Origin: Nitrospinota bacterium
GTDB lineage: Bacteria > JADFOP01 > DATKYB01
DNA: 20,413 nt
Reading direction: 5' to 3'
Assembly (NCBI GenBank): GCA_035528715.1
Contig: DATKYB010000106.1
Span: forward strand, 1-20,413
The notes under the pieces were generated by a model. That model searched no databases, was not told the DNA's origin, and was given only the letters and a program-made list of their open reading frames with translations. Below, in pieces: positions 6,992 through 13,480 of the stretch. The translations under genes were made by a program, and so were the position numbers. How positions within the stretch are numbered: position 1 is the stretch's first letter; the number at the start of each line of letters is the position of its first letter.

Positions 6992-7018
6992 TTGACAAAT
7001 ATAGTCAACTATGTTAAT
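6992..7018 (+). promoter_or_regulatory. Promoter candidate with inverted repeat around the -35 box
   Basis: TTGACA (6992-6997) is a perfect -35 element; GTTAAT (7013-7018) is a weak -10 at a 15-bp spacing. The -35 lies inside the inverted repeat GTTGAC-7 bp-GTCAAC (6991-7009), which could be an operator for a dimeric regulator such as the divergently encoded XRE protein. It would drive the small RNA at 7025-7093 and, by readthrough, the PilZ gene. Confidence 0.45.
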
Positions 7019-7024
7019 CAAAAT

Positions 7025-7093
7025 TTCAACATCCATGAATGGTTTCCTCTTCCCCTCCCACTTCCTTCCCAAAAAGAGGAAACCATTTTTTTT
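7025..7093 (+). ncRNA. Candidate small RNA with C-rich loop and strong terminator
   Basis: A perfect 14-bp stem (7038-7051 with 7074-7087) carries a 22-nt loop of almost pure pyrimidine, CCCCTCCCACTTCCTTCCC, and is followed by eight T. Upstream is a TTGACA box. The C-rich single-stranded loop is complementary to Shine-Dalgarno sequences, as in known C-rich-loop regulatory RNAs, so base pairing to ribosome binding sites is a plausible role. The structure is directly visible; independent transcription is inferred. It may instead be an attenuator in the leader of the PilZ gene that starts 110 bp downstream. Confidence 0.55.
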
Positions 7094-7202
7094 AAGAAAA
7101 AAATAAAATGACTTTATATAAATGCAAATTTAAATTTGTTATCTGGTTCGCTGCTTACTAATATTATATTTATTGAAATTTACTTCTTATAAATTTAATT
7201 AA

Positions 7203-7511
7203 ATGAAAATAATACAAAAAATGGAAAGACGACGAGTATTGAGAACAGTTGTAAAAAATATCTATATTGATATATATTCTCAAACGGAACCAGATCGGGT
7301 AGAAGTAATAGGAAAAATCTATGATATTTCTCCGTTAGGAGCAAAATTTATTTCTCACAGACCTTTTACTATTGGTTCGAAAATTCATTTAAATATTCTA
7401 TCAATAAACCATATTCCACCAATCGACATTTCTGGTAGGGTAGTTCACTGTGAACAGAAAGATAATGTTGAGTTTTACACTGCTGTAGAATTTAAAGAAG
7501 ATTATAAATAG
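7203..7511 (+). CDS. PilZ-domain protein (single domain)
   Basis: At 102 residues the protein is essentially one PilZ domain. It has the RxxxR motif (R10-R14 in ERRRVLR) and the DxSxxG motif (DISPLGAKF, residues 41-49), the two elements that bind cyclic di-GMP, then the strand pattern ISGRVVHCE and FYTAVEFKE at the end. Single-domain PilZ proteins act as c-di-GMP-dependent adaptors. No Shine-Dalgarno sequence precedes the ATG, and an alternative ATG is six codons in. It lies alone near the right end of the tRNA-Ala-bounded segment and is bracketed by 28-bp direct repeats. No cyclase or phosphodiesterase is in the window. Confidence 0.88.
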   Translation: MKIIQKMERRRVLRTVVKNIYIDIYSQTEPDRVEVIGKIYDISPLGAKFISHRPFTIGSKIHLNILSINHIPPIDISGRVVHCEQKDNVEFYTAVEFKEDYK

Positions 7512-7526
7512 CAATTTAGTTTCTGA

Positions 7527-7554
7527 CCTCCTTTTTCTTTTTTCGTAAGCAGAG
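7527..7554 (+). repeat. 28-bp pyrimidine-rich direct repeat, copy 2
   Basis: Second copy of 6929-6956. About 30 bp further on (7587-7601) comes a C-rich tract, TCTCCCCTCCCCCAC, resembling the loop of the small RNA that follows copy 1, but without a matching hairpin and T run. Confidence 0.6.
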
Positions 7555-7675
7555 GTGGATTATTGAGTTTTATCAATGACGGTTATCTCCCCTCCCCCAC
7601 TGTGCCCTAATTGTGCACCTGACAAGAGCAAACATTAGCTAACAAGGGAGAAGAAAAGAGTCTAAACTTTTTAGA

Positions 7676-7866
7676 ACTGGCAGTCATGAGGTCACGGGTT
7701 CGATCCCCGTCAGCTCCACCAGATAATTCAAGGGGTTAGCCAAATCGGTTAATCCCTTTTTTGTTGGCTTTTGTTGGATTGTATATTTTTTATATCGCTG
7801 ATTCTGTTTTGATGATTCGATTAATGAAGAGATTGTTCTTTTTATGTGATAAGGGGGTTATTGATA
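7676..7866 (+). repeat. 191-bp direct repeat, copy 2 (truncated tRNA-Ala plus downstream sequence)
   Basis: Contains the last 46 nt of tRNA-Ala from the anticodon loop to CCA with no mismatch to 4380-4425, then the duplicated terminator (7730-7762) and about 100 bp more. There is no 5' tRNA half, so no functional tRNA is encoded. It marks the right boundary of the putative island and possibly the left end of a second one. Confidence 0.92.
7730..7762 (+). terminator. Duplicated tRNA-Ala terminator
   Basis: The same hairpin and T run as at 4434-4466, carried within the second repeat copy. One loop base differs. Confidence 0.65.
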
Positions 7867-8009
7867 TTTTCCATAGACGAAAAGGGTATGAAATTATAAT
7901 CCTCAAGTTCTGTTGGTTTTGTTACTTTAGGTTCTGCATATATTCCAAATCTAAAAAAGGTTTCCTGAATCTCTTTTATCGTTTTATCTTTAAAACCTCT
8001 TCTTCTCAT
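7842..8009 (-). CDS. Small protein of 55 residues, unknown, possibly a truncated gene
   Basis: The ATG overlaps the stop of the upstream secreted-protein gene as TAATG, the arrangement of translationally coupled genes. The product starts MRRRGFKDKTIKEIQETFFR and continues FGIYAEPKVTKP; it is basic at the N-terminus and has no signal peptide. Its last eight codons and stop lie inside the 191-bp repeat, so the original 3' end may have been replaced when the repeat was formed. No family recognised. Confidence 0.45.
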   Translation of the reverse strand: MRRRGFKDKTIKEIQETFFRFGIYAEPKVTKPTELEDYNFIPFSSMENINNPLIT

Positions 8010-8500
8010 TATTTTTTCAGGTTTGACTCTTCACCCGATAATTTATACCGATAATCAAAAGGTTGCATTCTCAAATATCTTTTCTGGGCTTCAATCAATT
8101 CTGGTTTCCCCCCCTGTATTTCCATTCTCGCAACATAGATCGCATCGACCATCGCTATGCTTTTGTTTCTATAATCAATATAAAATTCATTCATTGCATT
8201 TACAAATTGTTCCGCAGAGATTCGCCATATTCCCAATTTTTCACTATTATGATTAAAGATCTTATCCTCTAACTCGTTATAATCATCAGCTGTTTTAAGG
8301 CTCGGCTTTATATCAGGTAGACTATAATTAATGATGGCTGAGTTTGCTCCAGCAATAAAACCATTCACCCAAAGAATTCTATGAGCACCTGAGAGGTTAA
8401 ACCAGTCTCTGCAATTGAGTCCGCGGGGAGATGTATTTTCTCCCCATGCAACTTTGGTCATCAATATGAGAATAATTATCACAAATGTTAACTTTTTCAT
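8009..8500 (-). CDS. Secreted/periplasmic protein of unknown function, Rap1a/Tai-like pattern
   Basis: The 163-residue protein has a signal peptide (MKKLTFVIIILILMTKVAWG, cleavage near residue 20). The mature start LNCRDWFNLSGAHRILWVNG then FIAGANSAI resembles the Cys-Trp and Y/V-x-G-F-x-x-G pattern of small periplasmic proteins such as the Rap1a/Tai immunity group, but only one cysteine is present and the match is weak. It is second in a three-gene minus-strand operon: an XRE regulator 18 bp upstream and a 55-residue frame overlapping by TAATG. This arrangement parallels the XRE plus secreted protein operon at 4728-6786. A role in envelope protection is speculative. Confidence 0.75.
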   Translation of the reverse strand: MKKLTFVIIILILMTKVAWGENTSPRGLNCRDWFNLSGAHRILWVNGFIAGANSAIINYSLPDIKPSLKTADDYNELEDKIFNHNSEKLGIWRISAEQFVNAMNEFYIDYRNKSIAMVDAIYVARMEIQGGKPELIEAQKRYLRMQPFDYRYKLSGEESNLKK

Positions 8501-8517
8501 TTTTTCATCCTCTCATT

Positions 8518-8700
8518 TTATTTAAGTTCTTGTTCTATTCTGTTAAGCAAATTTTTTAATATCTTACTTGGTTTTCTCATTCCATTCTCAAGATAAATAA
8601 CATACCTTTGAGACACTCCTATAAGTTCAGCAAAAGACTTTAATGTGAGATTGTGCCCTTTTCTTAATTTTTTTATCGCTTTTGGGTTCCAATCTTTCAT
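8518..8700 (-). CDS. XRE-family helix-turn-helix regulator
   Basis: The start at the ATG at 8700 gives a 60-residue single-domain protein beginning MKDWNPKAIKKLRK; the longer frame to 8763 would use TTG and adds a poorly conserved lead. The helix-turn-helix is SFAELIGVSQRYVIYLENGM, with the characteristic LENG end of the XRE recognition region. It lies divergent from glpX, separated by about 145 bp, and upstream of the secreted protein gene, which it probably regulates. It is not a close copy of the XRE protein at 6586-6786. Confidence 0.85.
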   Translation of the reverse strand: MKDWNPKAIKKLRKGHNLTLKSFAELIGVSQRYVIYLENGMRKPSKILKNLLNRIEQELK

Positions 8701-8779
8701 ACCCTTCTTATGCTGAACTTTGTTCACTTTGTCAATGATCTTTTGCAGTACAACTTGGAGCAAACCATATAATAACTTT

Positions 8780-8807
8780 TTGATTTTTCTAATTCTTGTG
8801 ATATATT
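8780..8807 (+). promoter_or_regulatory. Promoter candidate for glpX
   Basis: TTGATT (8780-8785), 16 bp, then TATATT (8802-8807) with TG at 8799-8800 giving an extended -10. It lies 39 bp upstream of the glpX start. Confidence 0.55.
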
Positions 8808-8845
8808 TTTTAAATAACGATTAAACTTAGAATGGGAGTTTACCA

Positions 8846-9853
8846 ATGAAAGATATAACAAGAGAAATTACGCTTGAACTGGTAAGAGTAACAGAGGCCG
8901 CAGCTCTAAAGGCCAGTCGTTGGATGGGAAAGGGTGATCCAAAAGCAGCTGACAAGGCTGCAACAGATGCAATGAGAGGAATGCTGGATTTGATTGATAT
9001 AAGAGGAACGGTTGTTATTGGAGAGGGGGAAAAAGACCAGGCTCCCATGCTCTATATTGGTGAAAAGGTTGGGGGAGGAGGTAAAGACTCCCCAGAGGTC
9101 GATATTGCTGTTGATCCTTTAGATGGTACAAATTTGACTGCCAAGGGAATGCCCTATGCGATATCTGTTTTCGCGGCCGGGAACCATGGAACCATGAAGT
9201 CGTTTCCAAGTTTCTATGCGGATAAGATTGCAGTTGGACCGAGGGCTAAGGGCTGTATTGATATTAATGACACAGTGGAGAATAACCTGAAGAGGGTTGC
9301 CAAAGCCTATGAGTGTAAGGTTGTTGATTTAACAGCCATCCTACTTGATAGACCTAGGCATAATGACATCATTTCTCAAATAAGAAAGCTGGGAGCGCGA
9401 ATTAAACTGATAACAGATGGAGACGTGGCTGCTGCAATTGCCACTGCCATGGAAGATTCGCCGGTCAATATCTTATTTGGGATCGGCGGAGCCCCTGAAG
9501 GCGTGGTTGCTGCTGCTGGTTTGAAGTGTCTCGGCGGAGAAATGCAGGTTAAGATGTGTGCAAGGGATGATGAGGAAAAGAGAAAGTTATTAGAACAGGG
9601 GTGTGAAGAAAAGGACTTTGAGACAGTCTATACAACTGAAGATTTAGTAAAAGGAGATAGTATTATCTTTGCTGCGACGGGTGTTACAGGTGGAGATTTC
9701 CTCCCAGGGGTTCGCTATGAGGGAAATAGGGCGATTACCCATTCAGTGGTGATGCGGGCAAAAACAAGAACAGTCAGACATATCAAGGCTTATCACCATC
9801 TCGATATCAAGACCATCCCTTCAAGGGGAGCGAGAAAAGAGGTAGAAATATAG
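8846..9853 (+). CDS. glpX: Fructose-1,6-bisphosphatase class II (GlpX)
   Basis: The 335-residue protein matches the class II enzyme in length and motifs: GEGEKDQAPM (59-68) and DPLDGTN (90-96) supply the metal ligands and phosphate contacts, followed by GGAPEGV and the C-terminal ITHSVVMRAKT. It hydrolyses fructose 1,6-bisphosphate to fructose 6-phosphate in gluconeogenesis in the cytoplasm; some homologues also act on sedoheptulose 1,7-bisphosphate. The ATG follows a GGGAG ribosome binding site and an extended -10 promoter. It is transcribed alone, away from the XRE gene, and seems to be the first core chromosomal gene to the right of the mobile region. Confidence 0.97.
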   Translation: MKDITREITLELVRVTEAAALKASRWMGKGDPKAADKAATDAMRGMLDLIDIRGTVVIGEGEKDQAPMLYIGEKVGGGGKDSPEVDIAVDPLDGTNLTAKGMPYAISVFAAGNHGTMKSFPSFYADKIAVGPRAKGCIDINDTVENNLKRVAKAYECKVVDLTAILLDRPRHNDIISQIRKLGARIKLITDGDVAAAIATAMEDSPVNILFGIGGAPEGVVAAAGLKCLGGEMQVKMCARDDEEKRKLLEQGCEEKDFETVYTTEDLVKGDSIIFAATGVTGGDFLPGVRYEGNRAITHSVVMRAKTRTVRHIKAYHHLDIKTIPSRGARKEVEI

Positions 9854-9994
9854 ACTCCGATCATCCCATCTTCTATCATCTATTTAAAACTCTTTTATTC
9901 TTTCAACCATCTTCTCAATCTATTTTTATAAGCCTGTGATAATTCAGCGTCTTTGATATAGAGAAGATGAAGGAATGCAGAGTTCAAAAAATAG

Positions 9995-10022
9995 TTGACA
10001 ATTCCATTCACTAGTGATAGTT
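9995..10022 (+). promoter_or_regulatory. Promoter candidate for the PilZ-FUN14-yjbQ run
   Basis: TTGACA (9995-10000), 16 bp, then ATAGTT (10017-10022). The -35 is perfect, the -10 is moderate. GAGAAGATGAAG (9961-9972) upstream also occurs at 6956-6967 ahead of the other PilZ gene's TTGACA box. Confidence 0.45.
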
Positions 10023-10105
10023 TCTGATTGGGGAAAGTTCCTGTAACATATTTATAAATTGTCATTTATAGATTTTATCTTATAAACTTTTAGGTATTTT
10101 TTTAA

Positions 10106-10534
10106 ATGGCAAATAATGACTTCAGGGATGTTGAACATAGAAAATTTACCAGGATTCAATATCCGCTAATGGTTAAATACAGGATAATAGGGGGTGGAGA
10201 TAAAGGGAGGATTTCCAGAACCATTGAAGGCCAGACTAAAGACGTCTCGCTTGGAGGGATGTGTTTACAGACCAATATATTAGAGATAAACGGGCTTCAT
10301 ATATATATTGACACAAATAACATCTATCAGAATCTATTGGCACTTGAAATTGACCTTCCCTTTTGTGATAAAAAGATAAAGACAGTGGGAAAAGTTGCAT
10401 GGTATAATCTTTCTACGAGAAGAAGAAAATATCAATATGATGTGGGGATTACATTTTTAGAGATGAGCAATAAGGATGAAAAGAATCTGAGTAGATTTTT
10501 GAATAAATCGTCAAATACGAAAAAAAAGATTTAA
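10106..10534 (+). CDS. PilZ-domain protein
   Basis: A 142-residue protein with RxxxR (R12-R16 in EHRKFTRIQYP) and DxSxGG (DVSLGGMC, residues 46-53), the c-di-GMP-binding pair, and the later strands GKVAWYN and YDVGITFLEM of the PilZ barrel. The insert between strands (about residues 55-85) is longer than in the PilZ protein at 7203. It is first in a plus-strand run with FUN14-like, ADP-ribosylglycohydrolase relic and YjbQ genes. There is only a weak ribosome binding site. The two PilZ genes in this window are too different to be recent duplicates. Confidence 0.9.
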   Translation: MANNDFRDVEHRKFTRIQYPLMVKYRIIGGGDKGRISRTIEGQTKDVSLGGMCLQTNILEINGLHIYIDTNNIYQNLLALEIDLPFCDKKIKTVGKVAWYNLSTRRRKYQYDVGITFLEMSNKDEKNLSRFLNKSSNTKKKI

Positions 10535-10549
10535 TTTTTTAGAAATAAT

Positions 10550-10990
10550 ATGCTACAAGCCGTTATCTTCAATTTAAACTCACTTCAATTAAAGCTTCAG
10601 GGCAAACTTAAGGATATTGGAGAGGGTGCATCTTCCCTGGATATGAATAACAGCTTCTTTAACCAGATAAAACCCTATATCGGTCAAATACTCCTTGGGG
10701 CATGCGTAGGTTTCATTGCTGGTTATACCTTCAAGAAGGTGGCTCGCTCTCTGGCGATCTTGATTATAGCCTTAAGTGCCATCCTGTTTCTATTGATAAA
10801 TTATACTGATATGATAAATATAGATTTTCTTACCATAAAGCGTATCGGAATCTCTGCAAAAGATATGGCCCTTCAACATAAGGGGACAATCATTCATAAG
10901 ATAAAGGACTTTTCTTTTACAAATGTCCCTTTTGTCTCCGGCTTTCTTGTAGGCTTTTATGGAGGGCTTAAAATGGCCTCCAAAAAATAA
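10550..10990 (+). CDS. FUN14-family membrane protein
   Basis: The 146-residue protein has the FUN14 pattern: YIGQILLGACVGFIAGYTFKK as the first transmembrane segment (residues about 43-63), a second hydrophobic segment SLAILIIALSAILFLLINYT (68-87), a linker with a basic amphipathic stretch, and a final glycine-rich helix FVSGFLVGFYGGLKMA. Bacterial FUN14 proteins are small membrane proteins of unknown function. The N-terminal 40 residues are polar and not conserved. It starts 15 bp after the PilZ stop without a clear ribosome binding site, so coupling is likely. Confidence 0.82.
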   Translation: MLQAVIFNLNSLQLKLQGKLKDIGEGASSLDMNNSFFNQIKPYIGQILLGACVGFIAGYTFKKVARSLAILIIALSAILFLLINYTDMINIDFLTIKRIGISAKDMALQHKGTIIHKIKDFSFTNVPFVSGFLVGFYGGLKMASKK

Positions 10991-11039
10991 TTTGATAAGA
11001 AAAAATCCTCCTAATATTATTTTCTATGAGGGGGTTGTT

Positions 11040-11123
11040 ATGTCTGAGTCTATTATCATCGTAGATAGGTTGAGAGGCTTTTCAGAAAGAGGGACCCTCT
11101 TTATTGCGGTGATGAGACAATGA
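11040..11123 (+). CDS. Small frame of 27 residues ahead of the ADP-ribosylglycohydrolase relic
   Basis: A GAGGGGG ribosome binding site precedes this ATG. The product MSESIIIVDRLRGFSERGTL ends with a TGA that overlaps the next ATG as ATGA. It is either a short leader peptide or the remaining 5' piece of the decayed ADP-ribosylglycohydrolase gene after internal deletion and frameshift. The second is more likely because the downstream frame shows family sequence. Confidence 0.4.
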   Translation: MSESIIIVDRLRGFSERGTLFIAVMRQ

Positions 11124-11308
11124 TATCAGCTGTTAATAGCAGAGGCGACACAGATAGTATTGCCGCTATCCTTGGAAGTATAAGGGGGGCATATCATGGA
11201 TATAAAAAGTTACCTAAAAGATGGCTTGAAGATTTAGAAGATAAGGATAGAATCATTCCTGTTGCAGAAAAGCTGTATGATTTATCAAAAAAGGAGGGGG
11301 GAAGGTGA
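11120..11308 (+). pseudogene. C-terminal remnant of an ADP-ribosylglycohydrolase (DraG/ARH family)
   Basis: The 62-residue frame holds AVNSRGDTDSIAAILGSIRG followed by AYHGYKKLPKRWLEDLED, which is the metal-binding GDTD segment and last helices of ADP-ribosylglycohydrolases; the family normally has about 300 residues and has GGDTD where this reads RGDTD. The N-terminal metal-binding half is absent. The family frame is open for 17 codons ahead of the ATG, back to a stop at 11066. The last codons overlap the yjbQ start as GTGA. It is best read as a 5'-truncated gene kept because it carries the yjbQ ribosome binding site. Confidence 0.75.
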
Positions 11309-11724
11309 CCGTAGAGACAAAAAACTTTCATATTCATACAAAAGGGGAAACAGACATCTTGGATATCACCCCTTATGTGTCTAAAGAGATTCAAGATTCT
11401 AAGATCAGGAGCGGTATCGGTACTGTTTTTGTTTCCGGTTCCACTGCAGGAATTACATCGATAGAATATGAATCAGGCGTTGTGCAGGATTTAAAAGATG
11501 CCATTGATAGGATGGCACCGAGAAATATTTCCTATAGGCATGATGCCCGCTGGGGTGATGGAAATGGCTTTGCCCATGTAAGGGCAGCCCTACTCGGCGC
11601 CTCTTTTACCGTGCCATTTAAAGATAAAAGGATGCTTCTGGGTACATGGCAGCAGATCGTCTTGCTCGATTTTGATAATCGGCCAAGATCTCGAGAAATT
11701 TTAGTACAGGTTATTGGGGAGTGA
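11305..11724 (+). CDS. yjbQ: YjbQ family protein (UPF0047, secondary thiamine-phosphate synthase-like)
   Basis: The 139-residue protein carries the family signature RHDARWGDGNGFAHVRAALL followed by GAS, then the conserved GTWQQIVLLDFDNRPRSRE end. YjbQ proteins form small trimers; weak thiamine-phosphate synthase activity has been reported for one member, but the physiological role is unsettled. Translation starts at GTG (11305) after an AGGAGGGGGG ribosome binding site, overlapping the upstream stop by GTGA. Its 3' end overlaps the convergent sirtuin gene by 14 bp. Confidence 0.94.
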   Translation: MTVETKNFHIHTKGETDILDITPYVSKEIQDSKIRSGIGTVFVSGSTAGITSIEYESGVVQDLKDAIDRMAPRNISYRHDARWGDGNGFAHVRAALLGASFTVPFKDKRMLLGTWQQIVLLDFDNRPRSREILVQVIGE

Positions 11725-12469
11725 AGGGTTCTTTTAGGAATTCATTTATCTCTCTACAGGTTTCATCAATCCTATTCCTCAGTACCAAAGTCGCATCTTT
11801 ATCAAACGGGGTCCTCTCAAGGTTCATGATGATTATCTTAACCCCTCTATCAACTGCAATATGTGGAAGGTCAGCTACAGGATAGACCAGCAGGGATGAG
11901 CCGATTATGATTAAGAGGTCGCACTCTTGTAGCCCCTTCTCAGCTTTATAAAAATCTTCGTAGGGGAGAGGATCACCAAAGAGAACAATATTAGGTTTTA
12001 TAGGTTTTTTGCATCTCTCACACTTAGGAGGAATTCCATCATTTTCTATCTTGAGATTTATCTCTTCTAATGTATATTCCTTGTTACATTTTATACAATG
12101 GCCTTTCCTGAGATTACCATGGATTTCTATGACTTTTTTTGATCCTGCCTTTTGATGAAGGCCATCTATATTTTGTGTGATAACACAGGATAAACAATTT
12201 CTTTGTTCAAGCCTCGCTAAAAAGTGATGAGCGAGTGTTGGCTGAGCGTTTAAGATTGAAGGAAGAATTTTTAGGCCTATCCTGTAAAAGGCTTTTGGCC
12301 TTAATTTAAAGCCCCAGGATGAGAAGGTTATCATGGGATTAACCTTATTCCAAAGGCCAGTTTCAGGGCTCCTAAAGTCTGGAATACCTGCTTCAGTACT
12401 GATCCCTGCTCCTGTTATGACCACAATCTTTCTCGAGCTACTTATAAATTCTGCAGTTTTTTTTATCAT
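11711..12469 (-). CDS. SIR2-family NAD-dependent protein deacylase (sirtuin)
   Basis: The 252-residue protein has all sirtuin motifs: GAGIS (20-24) and GIPDFRS (28-34) for NAD, QNIDGLH (99-105), the catalytic His117 in IHG, a four-cysteine zinc site (C125, C128, C150, C153), and FGDPLP and IGSSLLVYP. It removes acyl groups from lysines, consuming NAD and releasing nicotinamide and O-acyl-ADP-ribose, in the cytoplasm. It lies 33 bp after the OppF-like gene on the same strand, so it may be the last gene of that transcript. The reverse-strand yjbQ overlaps its end by 14 bp. Confidence 0.95.
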   Translation of the reverse strand: MIKKTAEFISSSRKIVVITGAGISTEAGIPDFRSPETGLWNKVNPMITFSSWGFKLRPKAFYRIGLKILPSILNAQPTLAHHFLARLEQRNCLSCVITQNIDGLHQKAGSKKVIEIHGNLRKGHCIKCNKEYTLEEINLKIENDGIPPKCERCKKPIKPNIVLFGDPLPYEDFYKAEKGLQECDLLIIIGSSLLVYPVADLPHIAVDRGVKIIIMNLERTPFDKDATLVLRNRIDETCREINEFLKEPFTPQ

Positions 12470-12502
12470 GGGTTAAAAATGAGATTAATGAGATAAAAAA
12501 AT

Positions 12503-13480
12503 TTATTGCAAATAACATGCAATCCAGTGTTCTTTATCTACTTCTTTAAGCTCGGGGGTTTCTTCCATACATTGGTTCATTTTGAAAGAGCATCTGTTTT
12601 GGAAGGGACAACCACATTGAAAAATATCCAAATCTTTCTCATTTTCTTTTATTTTAGGTTTACTTTTTTTAATAGTAGGATCTGGACTAGGTATTGCAGC
12701 AAGGAGGGTCTGGGTATAAGGATGCAGGGGGTTTTTGTAAAGCTCTTCTTTTTCTGCAATCTCAACAATGATACCATGATACATGACAGCTATTCTATCA
12801 GAGATATGTTTCACAACACTCAGGTCGTGAGATATCATAAGATAAGAAAGATGATATTCTTCCTGCAATGCTATCAGAAGATTTATTATTTGTGCCTGTA
12901 TGGAGACATCCAGAGCAGATACGGGTTCATCACAAACAATAAAATCAGGGTTTAAGGCTATGGCCCTTGCGATTCCTACCCTCTGCCTCTGACCTCCGCT
13001 GAACTCATGGGGATAACGGTTCATATGTTCTGGCATCAGTCCAACCTTATTTAATAAAGATTTTACCAGCTCCCGTTTCTCTTGACCCTTAGCAATATGA
13101 TGGATTTCCAAAGGTTCTCCTACAATCCCTCCCACGGTCATTCTGGGATTCAGGGAAGAGTAGGGGTCTTGAAAGACAATCTGCATATCTCTTCTTAAAG
13201 AGCGGATTTCATTTTTGCTGAGTTCAAAAATATCTTTTCCCTTAAAGACGACTTCTCCAGAGGTCGGTTCGATTAATCTTAAAATCAATCTCCCTGTGGT
13301 TGATTTTCCGCAACCGCTCTCCCCAACGAGACCAACTGTTTCTCCCTTTTTTATATTTAGACTTATTCCATTAACAGCCTTGACCCATTGAACCGGTTTG
13401 GAAAATATTCCTCCGAGAATGGGAAAGTGTTTCTTTAAGTCTTTAGCCTCTATCAAGATATGATCCGTTTCTTTTTCCAT
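12503..13480 (-). CDS. Oligopeptide/dipeptide ABC transporter ATP-binding protein (OppF/DppF type)
   Basis: The 325-residue ATPase has a Walker A GESGCGKST (53-61), a signature FSGGQRQRVG, Walker B FIVCDEPVSALD, and the switch histidine in MISHDLSVV. The C-terminal extension with clustered cysteines (CGCPFQNRC onward) is the oligopeptide-specific domain, which in relatives holds an iron-sulfur cluster. It works as the second of two ATPases driving peptide uptake. It overlaps the OppD-like gene by 38 bp. AAGGA precedes the ATG. No permease or binding-protein gene is present in the window. Confidence 0.95.
   Translation of the reverse strand: MEKETDHILIEAKDLKKHFPILGGIFSKPVQWVKAVNGISLNIKKGETVGLVGESGCGKSTTGRLILRLIEPTSGEVVFKGKDIFELSKNEIRSLRRDMQIVFQDPYSSLNPRMTVGGIVGEPLEIHHIAKGQEKRELVKSLLNKVGLMPEHMNRYPHEFSGGQRQRVGIARAIALNPDFIVCDEPVSALDVSIQAQIINLLIALQEEYHLSYLMISHDLSVVKHISDRIAVMYHGIIVEIAEKEELYKNPLHPYTQTLLAAIPSPDPTIKKSKPKIKENEKDLDIFQCGCPFQNRCSFKMNQCMEETPELKEVDKEHWIACYLQ

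Noticed and set aside
6840-7200. Possible c-di-GMP (GEMM) riboswitch ahead of the PilZ genes
   Set aside because: I found none of the conserved GEMM core sequence; the structured part is a simple terminator hairpin with a C-rich loop.
7620-7675. Integron-like attC motif near GCTAACAAGGG
   Set aside because: There are no paired core sites, no imperfect palindrome of the right size and no integron integrase.
12506-12955. 149-residue plus-strand frame inside the OppF-like gene
   Set aside because: Shadow of the well-supported ATPase on the minus strand.
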